From positions 1 through 51,892 of the forward strand of contig PKWY01000019.1 of the NCBI GenBank assembly GCA_003132205.1: 51,892 bases of DNA, in the 5' to 3' direction. The stretch is from Acidimicrobiaceae bacterium (GTDB taxonomy: Bacteria; Actinomycetota; Acidimicrobiia; Acidimicrobiales; RAAP-2). Every line of letters begins with the position of its first letter. Within the stretch, counting starts at the first letter, position 1. Positions 41,034 to 50,428 of the stretch are shown one piece after another. The translations under genes and the position numbers were made by a program. The notes beneath the pieces are model-generated. The model was given only the letters and a program-made list of their open reading frames with translations. It was not told the origin of the DNA and ran no database searches.

Positions 41034-42080
41034 TCAGGCGTCGAGCAGCGAATCAACGAACGCCTTCGGATCGAAGACGATCAGGTCGCCGACTCCCTCG
41101 CCGACTCCCACGAACTTCACCGGAATGGCGAGTTCGCGCTCGATGGCCACGACAATCCCCCCGCGCGCCGTACCATCGAGCTTCGTGAGCACGATGCCCG
41201 TCACCGACGCCGCCGCCAAGAACTCGCGGGCCTGGCTCAGGGCGTTCTGCCCGGTGGTGGCGTCAAGCACCATGAAGGTCTCGACGACTTGACCGGGGTC
41301 TCGGTCGGCGACCCGACGGATCTTGCTCAGCTCATCGAGCAGATTGGTGCTGTTGGCGCGCCGGCCGGCAGTGTCGGCGAGCACGATGTCCGCGCCGCGG
41401 GCGGCGGCGCGCCCGAGGGCGTCGTGCACCACTGAACCGGGGTCGGCGCCCTCGGCGGCTCGCACGATGTCCGCGCCCGTCCGGTCCGCCCACTGCTGAA
41501 GCTGCTCCGAGGCGGCGGCGCGAAAGGTGTCGCCCGCCGCGAGCACGACCGAACGGCCCTCGCTAACGTGGCGCTGGGCGAGTTTGCCGATGGTGGTGGT
41601 CTTGCCGACTCCGTTCACGCCCACGAACAGCCACACGGGAACCCGGCCGGGCTCGGCGGTCGTGGTGACCGAGCGGTCCGCCCCCAGCGATGCGAGGAGG
41701 GCGTCTCGAACGGCAGCCGCGACCCCGTCGGGCGCGCCGTTTTCCCGCAGGTCATCGAGGATGGCGGCGGTGGTAGCGACACCGACGTCGCTTCGAAGCA
41801 GCACCTCCTCGACGGTGTCCAACTGGTCCTGGCTGAGCGAGCCGATGCTCGAAATCGTGCGCACGCGGTCGAATATGGAACGGCTCGAGCCCAGACGACT
41901 CTCGAGGAACTGCGTCTCGTCAACGAGCACCGGGCGCTGCGCGACCTCGGCCACGAGCACCTCGGGCATCGCCTCTCGAGCGACCGGCGCCAACATCGGC
42001 ACCGCGCGACGTCGGCGGCGCACGAGCACCGCCGCTCCCACGAGCACCAGAACCGCCATCACAATCAGGGCGACGATCAC
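41034..42080 (-). CDS. ftsY: Signal recognition particle receptor FtsY
   Basis: 348 residues. A true N-terminal membrane helix (ALIVMAVLVLVGAAVLV) and RRRRR anchor, as in actinobacterial FtsY, replace the acidic A domain of enterobacteria. NG domain: P-loop FVGVNGVGKTTTIGKLA, GDTFRAAASEQLQQWADRTG, DTAGRRANSTNLLDELSKI, TKLDGTARGGIVVAIERELA and FVGVGEGVGDLIVFDPKAFV. Overlaps the smc stop by 4 bp. Confidence 0.95.
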   Translation of the reverse strand: MIVALIVMAVLVLVGAAVLVRRRRRAVPMLAPVAREAMPEVLVAEVAQRPVLVDETQFLESRLGSSRSIFDRVRTISSIGSLSQDQLDTVEEVLLRSDVGVATTAAILDDLRENGAPDGVAAAVRDALLASLGADRSVTTTAEPGRVPVWLFVGVNGVGKTTTIGKLAQRHVSEGRSVVLAAGDTFRAAASEQLQQWADRTGADIVRAAEGADPGSVVHDALGRAAARGADIVLADTAGRRANSTNLLDELSKIRRVADRDPGQVVETFMVLDATTGQNALSQAREFLAAASVTGIVLTKLDGTARGGIVVAIERELAIPVKFVGVGEGVGDLIVFDPKAFVDSLLDA

Positions 42081-45000
42081 GCCGTCTCGACTTCCCTCGT
42101 GCGCTTGACGCGCTGACTGACGACCTTGGACGACGCGCCCGGCCCCATGGTGACGCCGTACAGAGCGTCAGCGGCCTCCATCGTGCGCTTCTGGTGCGTG
42201 ACGATGAGCAGTTGCGCCTCGTCACGGAACTCGTCGACCAGGCTCAAGAAGCGCTGCAGGTTCACGTCGTCGAGCGCCGCTTCGACCTCATCCATCATGT
42301 AGAAGGGAGAGGGCCGCGAACGGAACACGGCGAAGAGGAACGCCAGCGCCGCCATCGAGCGCTCGCCGCCGGACAGCAGCGAGATCCGCCGGACGTTTCG
42401 GCCCATCGGGCGAACCTCGATCTCCACGCCCGTGTTGAGAGGATCGTCGGGCTCGGTGAGAATGAGCCGGCCCTGTCCACCGGGAAAGAGCATCGCTATC
42501 AACGTCGAGAAGTGATCATTGACGTCGGCCACGGCGCTCGAGAACGACTGCATGATCTCCTCGTCAAGGGCGCGCACGACCTCTTGAAGCTCGCGCCGGG
42601 CGTTTCGAACGTCGCTCACCTGGGTGTCGAGGTCCTTGTAGCGCTCCTCGAGCGCGGCGAGCTCTTCCAAGGCGAGCGGATTGATGGGGCCCAGTGACGT
42701 GATGCGGGCTTCGAGTTCGCCGACACGCTGGTCGAGCGTGAGTCCCTCGGGCAGCTCCAGATCCTCAACCGGCCCCAGCTCGAGGGGCTCGACGCCGAGG
42801 TCGCGTCGGATCACCTCGTGCAGGTTCGAGATCTTCACTCCCAGCTCGGCCCGTTCGATCTCGCCGCGGTGCATCGCCTCGCCGATTTCGCCGAGGCGGC
42901 CTTCGGCGGCGCTGCGCGCCCGGCGGACCTTTTCCAAACGCTCGGCGCTCGCCCGTGATGCCTCAAGTTGTTCGCGGTACGTCGAGTCCATCGCCTCTTG
43001 TGAGGTGCGGATATCCTCGGCGGCGCGCGTGACGAGCGTGGTCAGGCGCTCGAGGACCCGAAGGTCGAACTCCAAGGACTCACGCCGGCTCGCCGCCTCG
43101 GCGCGCTCCGACGTCCGACCCTCGAGGCGCTGCTCGATCTCGGCCCTGCGCTGCTCGATGAGTCGACGCCTTTCGCCGAACTCGGCCTCGCGGCGCGATA
43201 ACGCCGTCGCCAGTTGGGCGACGTATCCGCGGGACTGGTCGAGCGTGGCGCGATCGGCATCCATCTGGAGCTTCAGCTGGTCAGCTTCGTTGACGGCTCG
43301 TTCGAGTCTCGGGAGTTCGGCGCGCAGCGACGCCGACTCCTCGTCGAGCGTGATGATCTGCGAGGCGAGTTCGCCCACCTCCACGCCGAGCGATTCGATG
43401 CTCGACGAGAGTTCCACGATCAATTCGCTGATCCGCTCGATCTCGCGGTCCAGACGGTTGAGTTCCGCTTCGGCCTGGGCGTGCAACGTGCTCGAGCGGT
43501 TGAGGCGCTGGCGGGCCCTGACCGCCGCCTCGTCGGCCTGGCTGCGCCGCTCCCGGACTGGGCCAACGGCGTGCTGGGCTTGGCTCGCCGCGCTCTGGGC
43601 CTCTTCGACGGTCGAACGCGTCACGACCGCGCGGCCTGACGCCACGCGCCATCCCGACGAGGCGAAGCGGTCGCCCTCGCGGGTCACGATCACGAGGTCC
43701 GGGTTCGACACCGCCACTTCGATACCCGACTCCCAGTCGCTCGCGACGAAGGCCCGGCTGAAGAGCGCGTCGAGCACCCGCGTGACGTGCCCCGGCGATC
43801 CGGCGCGGGCACGGACCAAGGAACGCAGGGCCGTGCAGCGATTCGGCGCCGACGGTGTGGCGACGTTGCCTTCGCCGACGGGCAGGATGAGGCCGGCCCC
43901 GCCTTCGCGGCGAAGCGCCTCGAGAGCGGCCCGGGCGGACTTTCTTCCATCGACGACCATGGCCCCCACGGAGGCTCCGGCGGCCGACTCCACCGCGCGT
44001 TCCCAGCCACTGTCGACTTCAATCAGATCGAGAAACGAGCCCAGCACGCCTTCGAGGTTGCCGATGATCGCGCGCCCGCCGGCTCCCGACAGTTCATCGA
44101 GCGCGCGAGCTAGAGCCTCGGCGCGCGCCTGGGTCCGAGCGGCGACGTCGGTCGCTTCTCGAAGCGCCTCGTCCGCCTCGCTACGTTGGGTCTCGGCGCG
44201 CTGCGCCTCGCTCTGCGCGTCGAGACGCTCCTGCTCGGCGGCTTTGACGTCGCCCTGGGCGGCGTTTCTCGCCACGAGTGCGTCGGCGCGCTTCAGCGAA
44301 GCGTCGTGGTTCCGCTGCGAGGCGCCGTCGAGCCGGGTCGAGGCTCTGCGCTCGCTCTCGCGAAGCGAATTGAGCGAACGCTCGAGCAGCTGCACACGCT
44401 CGCGGGCGGCCTTCAGGGCCGCCTCGTCTCCCTCGCTCGAGGTTGAGCCCCACGTTGCCTCGAACTGCTCTTCGGCGGTCGTTGATGAGGTCCGCGCCGA
44501 GTTGAGTCCGTCGCGCTGCGCCCCCAACTGCGACTCTTCGGCTTCGAGCCCCACCAGATCCGTCGCCAACTTCGCCGCGTCGGCTTCGAGCGTCGCGATG
44601 ACGTTCTCATCCGCCGAGGCGATGAGCGCCATTCGCAGCGAACGTTCGCGCTCTTGGATGATCGACAACGTCCCGCGGGCGCGCTCGCTGAGGCCCTGCA
44701 GCGTTCCGAGGGTGGAGGCGAGCATCTCCTCGCGTCGGCTTGCCATCTCCGCGGCAGCGGTCGTTGCCTGCGCGTCGAGGGTCACGAGTTCGCTGCGCAG
44801 TTCGCGCTCGCGCGACGAAGTCCCCCGCAACTCCTCTTCGAGTTGGTGGCGGCGACTCTCGAATGAAGTGAGGCGCGACGAGAACAGCGCCCGACGCGCG
44901 CGACGAAGGTCCTGCTCGACGTCCGAGTAACTGCGCGCGGACGCGGCTTGACGCTCCAGGGGACGCATCTGGCGGCGCACTTCTCGAACGAGATCACCTA

Positions 45001-45571
45001 GGCGCTCGAGGTTCTCCTGCGTCGAGCTCAATCTGCGTTCGGCTCGCTCTTTTCGCCGGCGGTGCTTGAGGACGCCCGCCGCCTCTTCGATCACCGCGCG
45101 ACGGTTCTCCGAGCTCGAATTGAGGATCGAGTCGAGTTGGCCTTGTCCGATGATCATGTGCTGCTGGCGACCGACGCCAGAATCGCTCAGGAGCTCTTGC
45201 ACGTCGAGCAAGCGGCACGTCGTCCCGTTGATGGCGTACTCGGAGTCGCCGTTTCGAAAGAGGGTCCGCGAGATCGTCACTTCGGCGCCGTCTACGGGCA
45301 GGCGTCCCGACGAGTTGTCGAGAGTGAGGGCCACTTCGGCGCGTCCGAGGGCCGGCTTGTTCACGGTGCCGGCGAAGATGACGTCGTCCATTTTCGAGCT
45401 GCGCAGCGCGCGCGTGCTCTGGGCGCCGAGCACCCACGTCACCGCGTCGACGACGTTGGACTTGCCCGAGCCGTTGGGACCGACCACGGCGGTGACACCG
45501 GTCTCGAACTCCAGAACAGTGTTGTCGGCAAAGGACTTGAAGCCCTTCATTGTCAATCGCTTAAGAAACAC
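42077..45571 (-). CDS. smc: Chromosome segregation protein SMC
   Basis: 1164 residues from a GTG at 45571. The N-terminal ATPase half begins FLKRLTMKGFKSFADNTVLE, with Walker A VVGPNGSGKSNVVDAVTWVL. Two long coiled coils (about 165-500 and 660-1000) flank the hinge (about 505-650, AIIGNLEGVLGSFLDLIEV). The C-terminal half has the signature RISLLSGGERSMAALAFLFA and Walker B FYMMDEVEAALDDVNLQRFL. It condenses and segregates the chromosome with ScpAB, which are not in the window. Usual length for the family. Confidence 0.96.
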   Translation of the reverse strand: MFLKRLTMKGFKSFADNTVLEFETGVTAVVGPNGSGKSNVVDAVTWVLGAQSTRALRSSKMDDVIFAGTVNKPALGRAEVALTLDNSSGRLPVDGAEVTISRTLFRNGDSEYAINGTTCRLLDVQELLSDSGVGRQQHMIIGQGQLDSILNSSSENRRAVIEEAAGVLKHRRRKERAERRLSSTQENLERLGDLVREVRRQMRPLERQAASARSYSDVEQDLRRARRALFSSRLTSFESRRHQLEEELRGTSSRERELRSELVTLDAQATTAAAEMASRREEMLASTLGTLQGLSERARGTLSIIQERERSLRMALIASADENVIATLEADAAKLATDLVGLEAEESQLGAQRDGLNSARTSSTTAEEQFEATWGSTSSEGDEAALKAARERVQLLERSLNSLRESERRASTRLDGASQRNHDASLKRADALVARNAAQGDVKAAEQERLDAQSEAQRAETQRSEADEALREATDVAARTQARAEALARALDELSGAGGRAIIGNLEGVLGSFLDLIEVDSGWERAVESAAGASVGAMVVDGRKSARAALEALRREGGAGLILPVGEGNVATPSAPNRCTALRSLVRARAGSPGHVTRVLDALFSRAFVASDWESGIEVAVSNPDLVIVTREGDRFASSGWRVASGRAVVTRSTVEEAQSAASQAQHAVGPVRERRSQADEAAVRARQRLNRSSTLHAQAEAELNRLDREIERISELIVELSSSIESLGVEVGELASQIITLDEESASLRAELPRLERAVNEADQLKLQMDADRATLDQSRGYVAQLATALSRREAEFGERRRLIEQRRAEIEQRLEGRTSERAEAASRRESLEFDLRVLERLTTLVTRAAEDIRTSQEAMDSTYREQLEASRASAERLEKVRRARSAAEGRLGEIGEAMHRGEIERAELGVKISNLHEVIRRDLGVEPLELGPVEDLELPEGLTLDQRVGELEARITSLGPINPLALEELAALEERYKDLDTQVSDVRNARRELQEVVRALDEEIMQSFSSAVADVNDHFSTLIAMLFPGGQGRLILTEPDDPLNTGVEIEVRPMGRNVRRISLLSGGERSMAALAFLFAVFRSRPSPFYMMDEVEAALDDVNLQRFLSLVDEFRDEAQLLIVTHQKRTMEAADALYGVTMGPGASSKVVSQRVKRTREVETA

Positions 45572-45609
45572 GCGTAGACGCTAGCAACCTTCTGGGGTCG
45601 TACTCGGCG

Positions 45610-46512
45610 CTAACTCTGACACTTCTCGCAGAAGAACGTCGATCGCCCCCGCAGAGTGACCCGTTTGATGGGCAGGCGGCATTGGTGGCACGGAAGTCCC
45701 TCTCGGTTGTAGACGTTCAGGTACTGCTGATACGAGCCCGGCTTGCCGTCGGGGTTCACAAACTGCTCGTCATCGAGCGTGGTGCCCCCGTGCTTGATCG
45801 CTTCGGTCAAAACCTCGGTGATCGCCCGGTGGAGTCGGCGGATCTCGATGGTCGAGAGTGACTCGGCCTGCCGGTCGTAACGCAGGGCGGCGGAGAAGAG
45901 CGACTCGTCGGCGTAGATATTGCCGAGTCCCGCGATGATGTCCTGATCGGTCAGGACGACCTTCAGCGACGTCGAGCGGCTGCGCATGATCGCGGCGAAG
46001 CGGTCCCAGCCGATCTGGTCCTCGAAGGGGTCGATACCCAGATGAGCGAGTTCGGGAATCTGGCGACGAAGGGTCAATCCATCGCCGCCGATCGACAGCC
46101 GAGCGAACTTCGAGATCTCAACCTCCACCCCTTCGGCGGGGGGAATCGAGACGTAGAGCTCGCCGAACGTCCTCGGATCGACGTAACGCAGTTCCTCGCC
46201 CTGGGCGAAGGTGAAGATCACGTGCGTGTGCTTGGGCTTGGGATCCTTCGAGCTCTTGGCGCGAAGCAGCTGGCCGCTCATGCCGAGATGAATCACCAGA
46301 TGATTGCCGTTGTCCAATCCGAAGATCAGGTTCTTGCCCAGACGCTGCGCGCTCTTGATGGAGTGGCCCTCCAAGAGCGCGCGAAAGTCCTTCGCGGTCT
46401 TGTGGCGCCTCACCACGCGTCCGTTCGTCACCGCCACGGCCTTGATCTTCTTGCCAATCAAGTCGCGCGCCAACGACGCGCGTACTGTTTCAACTTCGGG
46501 CAGTTCAGGCAT
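45610..46512 (-). CDS. mutM: Formamidopyrimidine-DNA glycosylase
   Basis: 300 residues from the ATG at 46512. The catalytic N-terminal Pro-Glu is in MPELPEVETVRASLARDL. HLGMSGQLLRAK, DVR-like YVDPRTFGELYV, GLGNIYADESLFSAALRYD and the C-terminal zinc finger C-H-Q-C ... F-F-C-E-K-C-Q are all present. Removes 8-oxoguanine and formamidopyrimidines in base-excision repair. Overlaps rnc by 8 bp. Confidence 0.95.
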   Translation of the reverse strand: MPELPEVETVRASLARDLIGKKIKAVAVTNGRVVRRHKTAKDFRALLEGHSIKSAQRLGKNLIFGLDNGNHLVIHLGMSGQLLRAKSSKDPKPKHTHVIFTFAQGEELRYVDPRTFGELYVSIPPAEGVEVEISKFARLSIGGDGLTLRRQIPELAHLGIDPFEDQIGWDRFAAIMRSRSTSLKVVLTDQDIIAGLGNIYADESLFSAALRYDRQAESLSTIEIRRLHRAITEVLTEAIKHGGTTLDDEQFVNPDGKPGSYQQYLNVYNREGLPCHQCRLPIKRVTLRGRSTFFCEKCQS

Positions 46513-47194
46513 CAATAAGCCCTTCCCACGCGGCCTCGGCTGCTTCAGTCTCCGCGCGTTTCTTTGATCGACCTCTTCCCGTCGCGCGCAGTGCCGCGCC
46601 GACCGAAACCGTTGCATCGAACGTGGTGTCGTGCGACGGTCCGCTCGCCACCACCGTGTAGACCGGAACGCCGAGGCCGGCGGCCTCTGACCACTGGCGA
46701 AGGCGCGTCTTCGCGTCGAGCGTGTCGGGCGCCGAGGAGGCCCTCGTGACGTCGTCGGCGAGGGCCCCTTGAACGAAAGACCTCGCCGCTTCGTACCCCC
46801 GCTCGAGGTAGAGCGCGGCGACCACGGCCTCGAAGGCGTCGGCGAGTATCGAAGGACGCTCGAGGCCGTGCTCTTTCGCGACGCCCCTTCCGATGCGCAT
46901 GTAGCTCGCGAGCTCCAAGCGGGTCGCGGCCCCGGCGAGGGAGTCCTCGTTCACGACGCGCGAGCGAAGAACCGAGCTGGCCCCTTCGTTGAGTCCGGGG
47001 TACTCGTGAACGATCAAGTCGGCGATCGCGAGATCGACGACGGCGTCGCCGAGGAACTCCAGGCGTTCGTTCGATTCGCAGTCGTGCTCCGCCGCGTAAC
47101 TCGAGTGGGTGACGGCCAACGCGAGCAGCTCACTCTCGGGACTGAGTCCCAAGCGAAGAGCCAACGCGTCCAGTGGCGAGAGCAACAGGCTCAC
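46505..47194 (-). CDS. rnc: Ribonuclease III
   Basis: 229 residues from a GTG. The RNase III signature SNERLEFLGDAVVDLAIADL and second catalytic region ILADAFEAVVAALYLERGYE fill about 40-130. The C-terminal double-stranded-RNA-binding domain is at about 155-229 (DAKTRLRQWSEAAGLGVPVY; GRGRSKKRAETEAAEAAWEG). Processes rRNA and other structured RNAs. Placed between acp and mutM, as in many actinobacteria. Confidence 0.95.
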   Translation of the reverse strand: MSLLLSPLDALALRLGLSPESELLALAVTHSSYAAEHDCESNERLEFLGDAVVDLAIADLIVHEYPGLNEGASSVLRSRVVNEDSLAGAATRLELASYMRIGRGVAKEHGLERPSILADAFEAVVAALYLERGYEAARSFVQGALADDVTRASSAPDTLDAKTRLRQWSEAAGLGVPVYTVVASGPSHDTTFDATVSVGAALRATGRGRSKKRAETEAAEAAWEGLIDA

Positions 47195-47202
47195 GAACCC
47201 CG

Positions 47203-47493
47203 TTACGCCGCTTGCAGTTTGGCGACGACGTAATCGACGGCGTCGCGCACCGAGAGCAGGCCTTCGAGGTCCTCGTCGTCGATGTGGAAACCAGCCACGT
47301 GGCTGGAAAGGTTTTCCTCGAGCGCTTCGACCAGTTCGATGAGGGCGAGCGAGTCGGCCCCCAGGTCGGCGAACGGAATATCCTCGGGGATTTCGTCGGG
47401 ACTTTTTTCGAGGATTTCGGCGAGTTGCTCACGAACAAGTCCCAAAACTGCTGCCCTGTCGAGTGATGAAGCGTTCCCAGCGTCTGCGGTCAT
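47203..47493 (-). CDS. acpP: Acyl carrier protein
   Basis: 96 residues from the ATG at 47493, with AAGGAG seven bases upstream. The phosphopantetheine Ser lies in FADLGADSLALIELVEAL. It is acidic and helical (LREQ-like LVREQLAEILEKSPDEIPED; FHIDDEDLEGLLSVRDAVDY), with an N-terminal extension of about 12 residues. It carries fatty-acyl intermediates; its place next to plsX fits fatty acid and phospholipid synthesis. Confidence 0.92.
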   Translation of the reverse strand: MTADAGNASSLDRAAVLGLVREQLAEILEKSPDEIPEDIPFADLGADSLALIELVEALEENLSSHVAGFHIDDEDLEGLLSVRDAVDYVVAKLQAA

Positions 47494-47553
47494 GACCACT
47501 CCTTTGTGTTGCTGCTCTAGATTACCGAGAAGCGGACCGGGCGTGGCTTGTTA

Positions 47554-48537
47554 CTAGCTCTGATCAGGACGGATAGCCAAGCGCAGTTTCTCGACCACTC
47601 CGGCCTTGTCCATTTCGGCGGCCACGCGAAGCGCGTTCATGATCGCCGTCGCGTTCGAGGAGCCGTGGCTGATCACGCAGATGCCGTTCAGCCCGAGGAG
47701 CATGGCCCCGCCCTGGTTCTCGGGGTTGAGCTTGCCCACGATGGGCAGCAGGTACTCGTAGAGCACGTTGCCCGCAGCCTTGGTCTCATCGTTGGTTCCG
47801 ATGACGCCGAGCACCGTCGAGAAGAAGAACTTCAGCGCACCCTCGAGCGTCTTCAGCGCGACGTTGCCGGTGAAGCCGTCGGTCACGACCACGTCGACCG
47901 GTGAAGGGATGAGGTCGCGTCCCTCGACGTTGCCGTGGAACTTCAGGCTTCCGAGTTCGGCGAGCAGCGCGTGGGTCTCCTTCACGAGCGAGGTCCCCTT
48001 CGACGATTCCTCGCCGATCGAGAGCAGTCCGATCGTCGGAGTTTCGACCCCGTAGTGGGCCTGCACGAAGACCGATCCCATCTGGGCGAACTGCACCAGC
48101 ATCTCGGCGGTGCATTCGGAGTTCGCACCCGCATCCACGAGCACCGACGGGGTTCTCCCGGGATTGGGAATGGGGGTGGCGATACAGGGACGCACCACGC
48201 CGGGCAGGCGACCCATGCGAAGCAGCGCCGAGGCCATGGTCGCCCCGGTGTTGCCCGCCGACACCATGGCCGAGGCCTTGCCGTCGCGGACGAGCTCGGC
48301 GGCGCGCACGAGCGAGGAGTCCTTCTTCCTTCGCACACTTCCGGCGGGATCATCGTCCATCGCGATCACTTCACTGCACGCGAAGACTTCGAGACCATGA
48401 GGGTCCCCAATGAGCTCGGGAACGCCAACGAGAATGACCGAGAGACCCAACTCATCAACGGCGCGTTTGGCGCCCGCGATGATTTCACCGGGTGCGAAGT
48501 CACCTCCCATCGCGTCAAGGGCGATGGGCAGGGTCAA
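47554..48537 (-). CDS. plsX: Phosphate acyltransferase PlsX
   Basis: 327 residues from a TTG at 48537, one base after the rpmF stop. Landmarks LPIALDAMGGDFAPGEIIAG, ASAMVSAGNTGATMASALLR, LVDAGANSECTAEMLVQFAQ, VDVVVTDGFTGNVALKTLEG and GICVISHGSSNATAIMNALR. Makes acyl-phosphate from acyl-ACP for phospholipid synthesis. Clustered with acp, as is usual. Confidence 0.95.
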   Translation of the reverse strand: MTLPIALDAMGGDFAPGEIIAGAKRAVDELGLSVILVGVPELIGDPHGLEVFACSEVIAMDDDPAGSVRRKKDSSLVRAAELVRDGKASAMVSAGNTGATMASALLRMGRLPGVVRPCIATPIPNPGRTPSVLVDAGANSECTAEMLVQFAQMGSVFVQAHYGVETPTIGLLSIGEESSKGTSLVKETHALLAELGSLKFHGNVEGRDLIPSPVDVVVTDGFTGNVALKTLEGALKFFFSTVLGVIGTNDETKAAGNVLYEYLLPIVGKLNPENQGGAMLLGLNGICVISHGSSNATAIMNALRVAAEMDKAGVVEKLRLAIRPDQS

Positions 48538-48538
48538 C

Positions 48539-48718
48539 TTAGTTAACCTCGACGGCTACGCGATTCTTGTACCAGCCACAGTTGGGGCACACGATGTGCG
48601 GCAACTTGGACGTCGCGCACTGCGGGCAGACGCTACGGGCAGGGCGTGCCAAGCGCCAGTTCGCCGCGCGGCGGCTACGGGTCTTGGCTTTGCTGGTCTT
48701 GCGCTTTGGAACGGCCAT
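48539..48718 (-). CDS. rpmF: 50S ribosomal protein L32
   Basis: 59 residues from the ATG at 48718, too short for many gene lists. Start MAVPKRKTSKAKTRSRRAAN, then the zinc ribbon C-P-Q-C and C-P-N-C (VCPQCATSKLPHIVCPNCGW), then YKNRVAVEVN. The four Cys form the C+ type of L32, a zinc-requiring variant. Lies in the usual yceD-rpmF-plsX order. Confidence 0.95.
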   Translation of the reverse strand: MAVPKRKTSKAKTRSRRAANWRLARPARSVCPQCATSKLPHIVCPNCGWYKNRVAVEVN

Positions 48719-48751
48719 CGATCTTCTCTTTCAACAGAACGGGCGAGCCCG

Positions 48752-49306
48752 TCACACTTCTTTGGATTCGTCGGACTCGAAGTCCATGAATCGGAGTTCA
48801 TCAAGTGTAGCCCAGCGCGCATCGACCGGGACCTGGCAGTCGCAACTGGCCTCATTTCGGTCGATTCCGCAGTACGGGCACAGGCCCTTGCAGTCCTCAC
48901 GGCAGAGTGGCGCGAGCGGCAGATCGAGAAAGATGGCGTCGTGGGCGAGCGGCGCCAGGTCCACGAAATCGTTCTCGACGAGGTAGGCGTCGTCGTCACC
49001 GGGGCCGCGCGAGTCGACGAAACGCTCGTCCACTTTGACGATGCTCACCCCGAGGACCGGATTCGAGCACCGCCGGCAGGCCCCGTGCCACGGCGCCTCG
49101 ACGAGGCCCTTTGCGCGCAGTCCCCCGCTGAAACTCTGGAGGGTGATCCGCACCTTCACCGTGGCTTCTGGAAACACGTCGGTTTCGGCGGGTCCGCGGG
49201 CCGGGAACTCGTGGGGCTCGTCAAAGGGCGCTTCGAAGGATGCTTCGTACGTCGAAGGAACGTCGCGCAGTAGCTGGGCTACTGGAACGAGGTAGGGCGA
49301 GGCCAC
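48752..49306 (-). CDS. YceD family protein (DUF177)
   Basis: 184 residues from a GTG. DUF177 features: LRAKGLVEAPWHGACRRCSN with its Cys pair, ENDFVDLAPLAHDAIFLDLP, and the second Cys group PLCREDCKGLCPYCGIDRNE, then ASCDC near the end. Adjacent to rpmF, as in most bacteria; linked to 23S rRNA maturation in some species. The start lies 5 bp after the sepIVA stop. Confidence 0.9.
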   Translation of the reverse strand: MASPYLVPVAQLLRDVPSTYEASFEAPFDEPHEFPARGPAETDVFPEATVKVRITLQSFSGGLRAKGLVEAPWHGACRRCSNPVLGVSIVKVDERFVDSRGPGDDDAYLVENDFVDLAPLAHDAIFLDLPLAPLCREDCKGLCPYCGIDRNEASCDCQVPVDARWATLDELRFMDFESDESKEV

Positions 49307-49311
49307 GGTGG

Positions 49312-49944
49312 TTAGAAGGCGTCCTGATCAAAGAAGGACGACTCGTCAGCAACGGGTGGTTCGCGGTAGTCCGCATCGTAGGCGGCGTTGTCGAGCTCCG
49401 GCGCGGGCGCGGGCTCGATCATCGACGTCGGGAGTCCCTGGGCGCTCAGGCGTTCGCGGCCCGAGCGGGCGGTCTTCAAGAGCCGCTCCAGCACGATCTC
49501 GAAGTTGCCCAGCTTGCCGTCGATGAAGTCCTCGGACTGATTGATCATCAGGCGGGCCTGGGCCTGGGCTTCGGCGATGATCTGCTCGGACTTGAGCCGC
49601 GACTGGCGCACGATCTCGGTCTTATCGACCATGCGGGCGGCTTCGGCCCTCACCTGGTCCATCAGCTGCTGTGCCTTCTTCATCTCGGCGGCCATGAGTT
49701 CTTCGCGGTCGCGCAGCGCCCAGCGGGCTTCTCGGATCTCCTCGGGCAGGCTGTGAAGGGCCTGCTCCAAGAGACCGAGGACCTCCTCACGCGGCACGAG
49801 CGCCGAATTGGAGAGCGGCATCTGCTTGGCGTTCGCCACGAGCTCGACGAGCTCGCGAAGGTCGGATTCGATGTCGCGGCGCGCGTGTCGCCCCGAAGGC
49901 TCGATGATCTCTTCGGGATTGTCGTAACCGTCAAAGGACGTCAT
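49312..49944 (-). CDS. sepIVA: Coiled-coil cell-division protein, SepIVA/DivIVA-like
   Basis: 210 residues from the ATG at 49944, with GGAGG five bases upstream. A disordered N-terminus precedes a long helical coiled coil from about 25 to 165 (SDLRELVELVANAKQMPLSN; REARWALRDREELMAAEMKK; SEQIIAEAQAQARLMINQSE). The tail is Pro/Ala/acidic. It sits between coaD and yceD, where mycobacteria carry SepIVA (Rv2927c), a septum-associated protein needed for cell division. Assigned by position and architecture rather than by a sharp motif. Confidence 0.72.
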   Translation of the reverse strand: MTSFDGYDNPEEIIEPSGRHARRDIESDLRELVELVANAKQMPLSNSALVPREEVLGLLEQALHSLPEEIREARWALRDREELMAAEMKKAQQLMDQVRAEAARMVDKTEIVRQSRLKSEQIIAEAQAQARLMINQSEDFIDGKLGNFEIVLERLLKTARSGRERLSAQGLPTSMIEPAPAPELDNAAYDADYREPPVADESSFFDQDAF

Positions 49945-50428
49945 GGTCACCTCCGGGGAAAATTGCCTTTAACCGCTTTGCCACGGGCTTGGGAACGAAC
50001 TGTGACACGTCGCCACCGTAGCGAGCGACCTCGCGAAGGAGACGCGAAGCGATGAAGGAATGACCCGAGCTCGTCGGAATGAAGAGGGTCTCCACGCCCG
50101 AAAGCGACCGGTTCATCTGGGCCATCTGGAGTTCGCTCTCGAAGTCCGACACCGCGCGAAGCCCCTTGACGATGGCGGTTGCGCCGACGTCGCGGGCGAC
50201 GTTCACGAGCAATGTCGAGATCGACACGATCCGGACGTTCCTTATGTGCGCGCAGGACTCGGCGATCATCTCGCGGCGTTCTTCGAGGTCAAACATGGCT
50301 TCGGACTTCTGGGGATTGCGGATCGCGGCGACCACGATCTCGTCAAAAATGTGCGACGCCCGCTCGACGACCTCGAGATGGCCGTTGTGGAAAGGGTCGA
50401 AAGAGCCTGGGATCAGTCCAACCGTCAC
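49931..50428 (-). CDS. coaD: Phosphopantetheine adenylyltransferase
   Basis: 165 residues from a GTG. Nucleotidyltransferase motif GLIPGSFDPFHNGHLEVVER (T/H-x-G-H type), then VKGLRAVSDFESELQMAQMN and LFIPTSSGHSFIASRLLREV, all typical of CoaD. Catalyses the penultimate step of coenzyme A synthesis. Overlaps rsmD by 4 bp and sepIVA by 14 bp. Confidence 0.95.
   Translation of the reverse strand: MTVGLIPGSFDPFHNGHLEVVERASHIFDEIVVAAIRNPQKSEAMFDLEERREMIAESCAHIRNVRIVSISTLLVNVARDVGATAIVKGLRAVSDFESELQMAQMNRSLSGVETLFIPTSSGHSFIASRLLREVARYGGDVSQFVPKPVAKRLKAIFPGGDHDVL

Noticed and set aside
42681..44930. A 749-codon Ser/Arg-rich open frame opposite smc
   Set aside because: Antisense shadow of smc.
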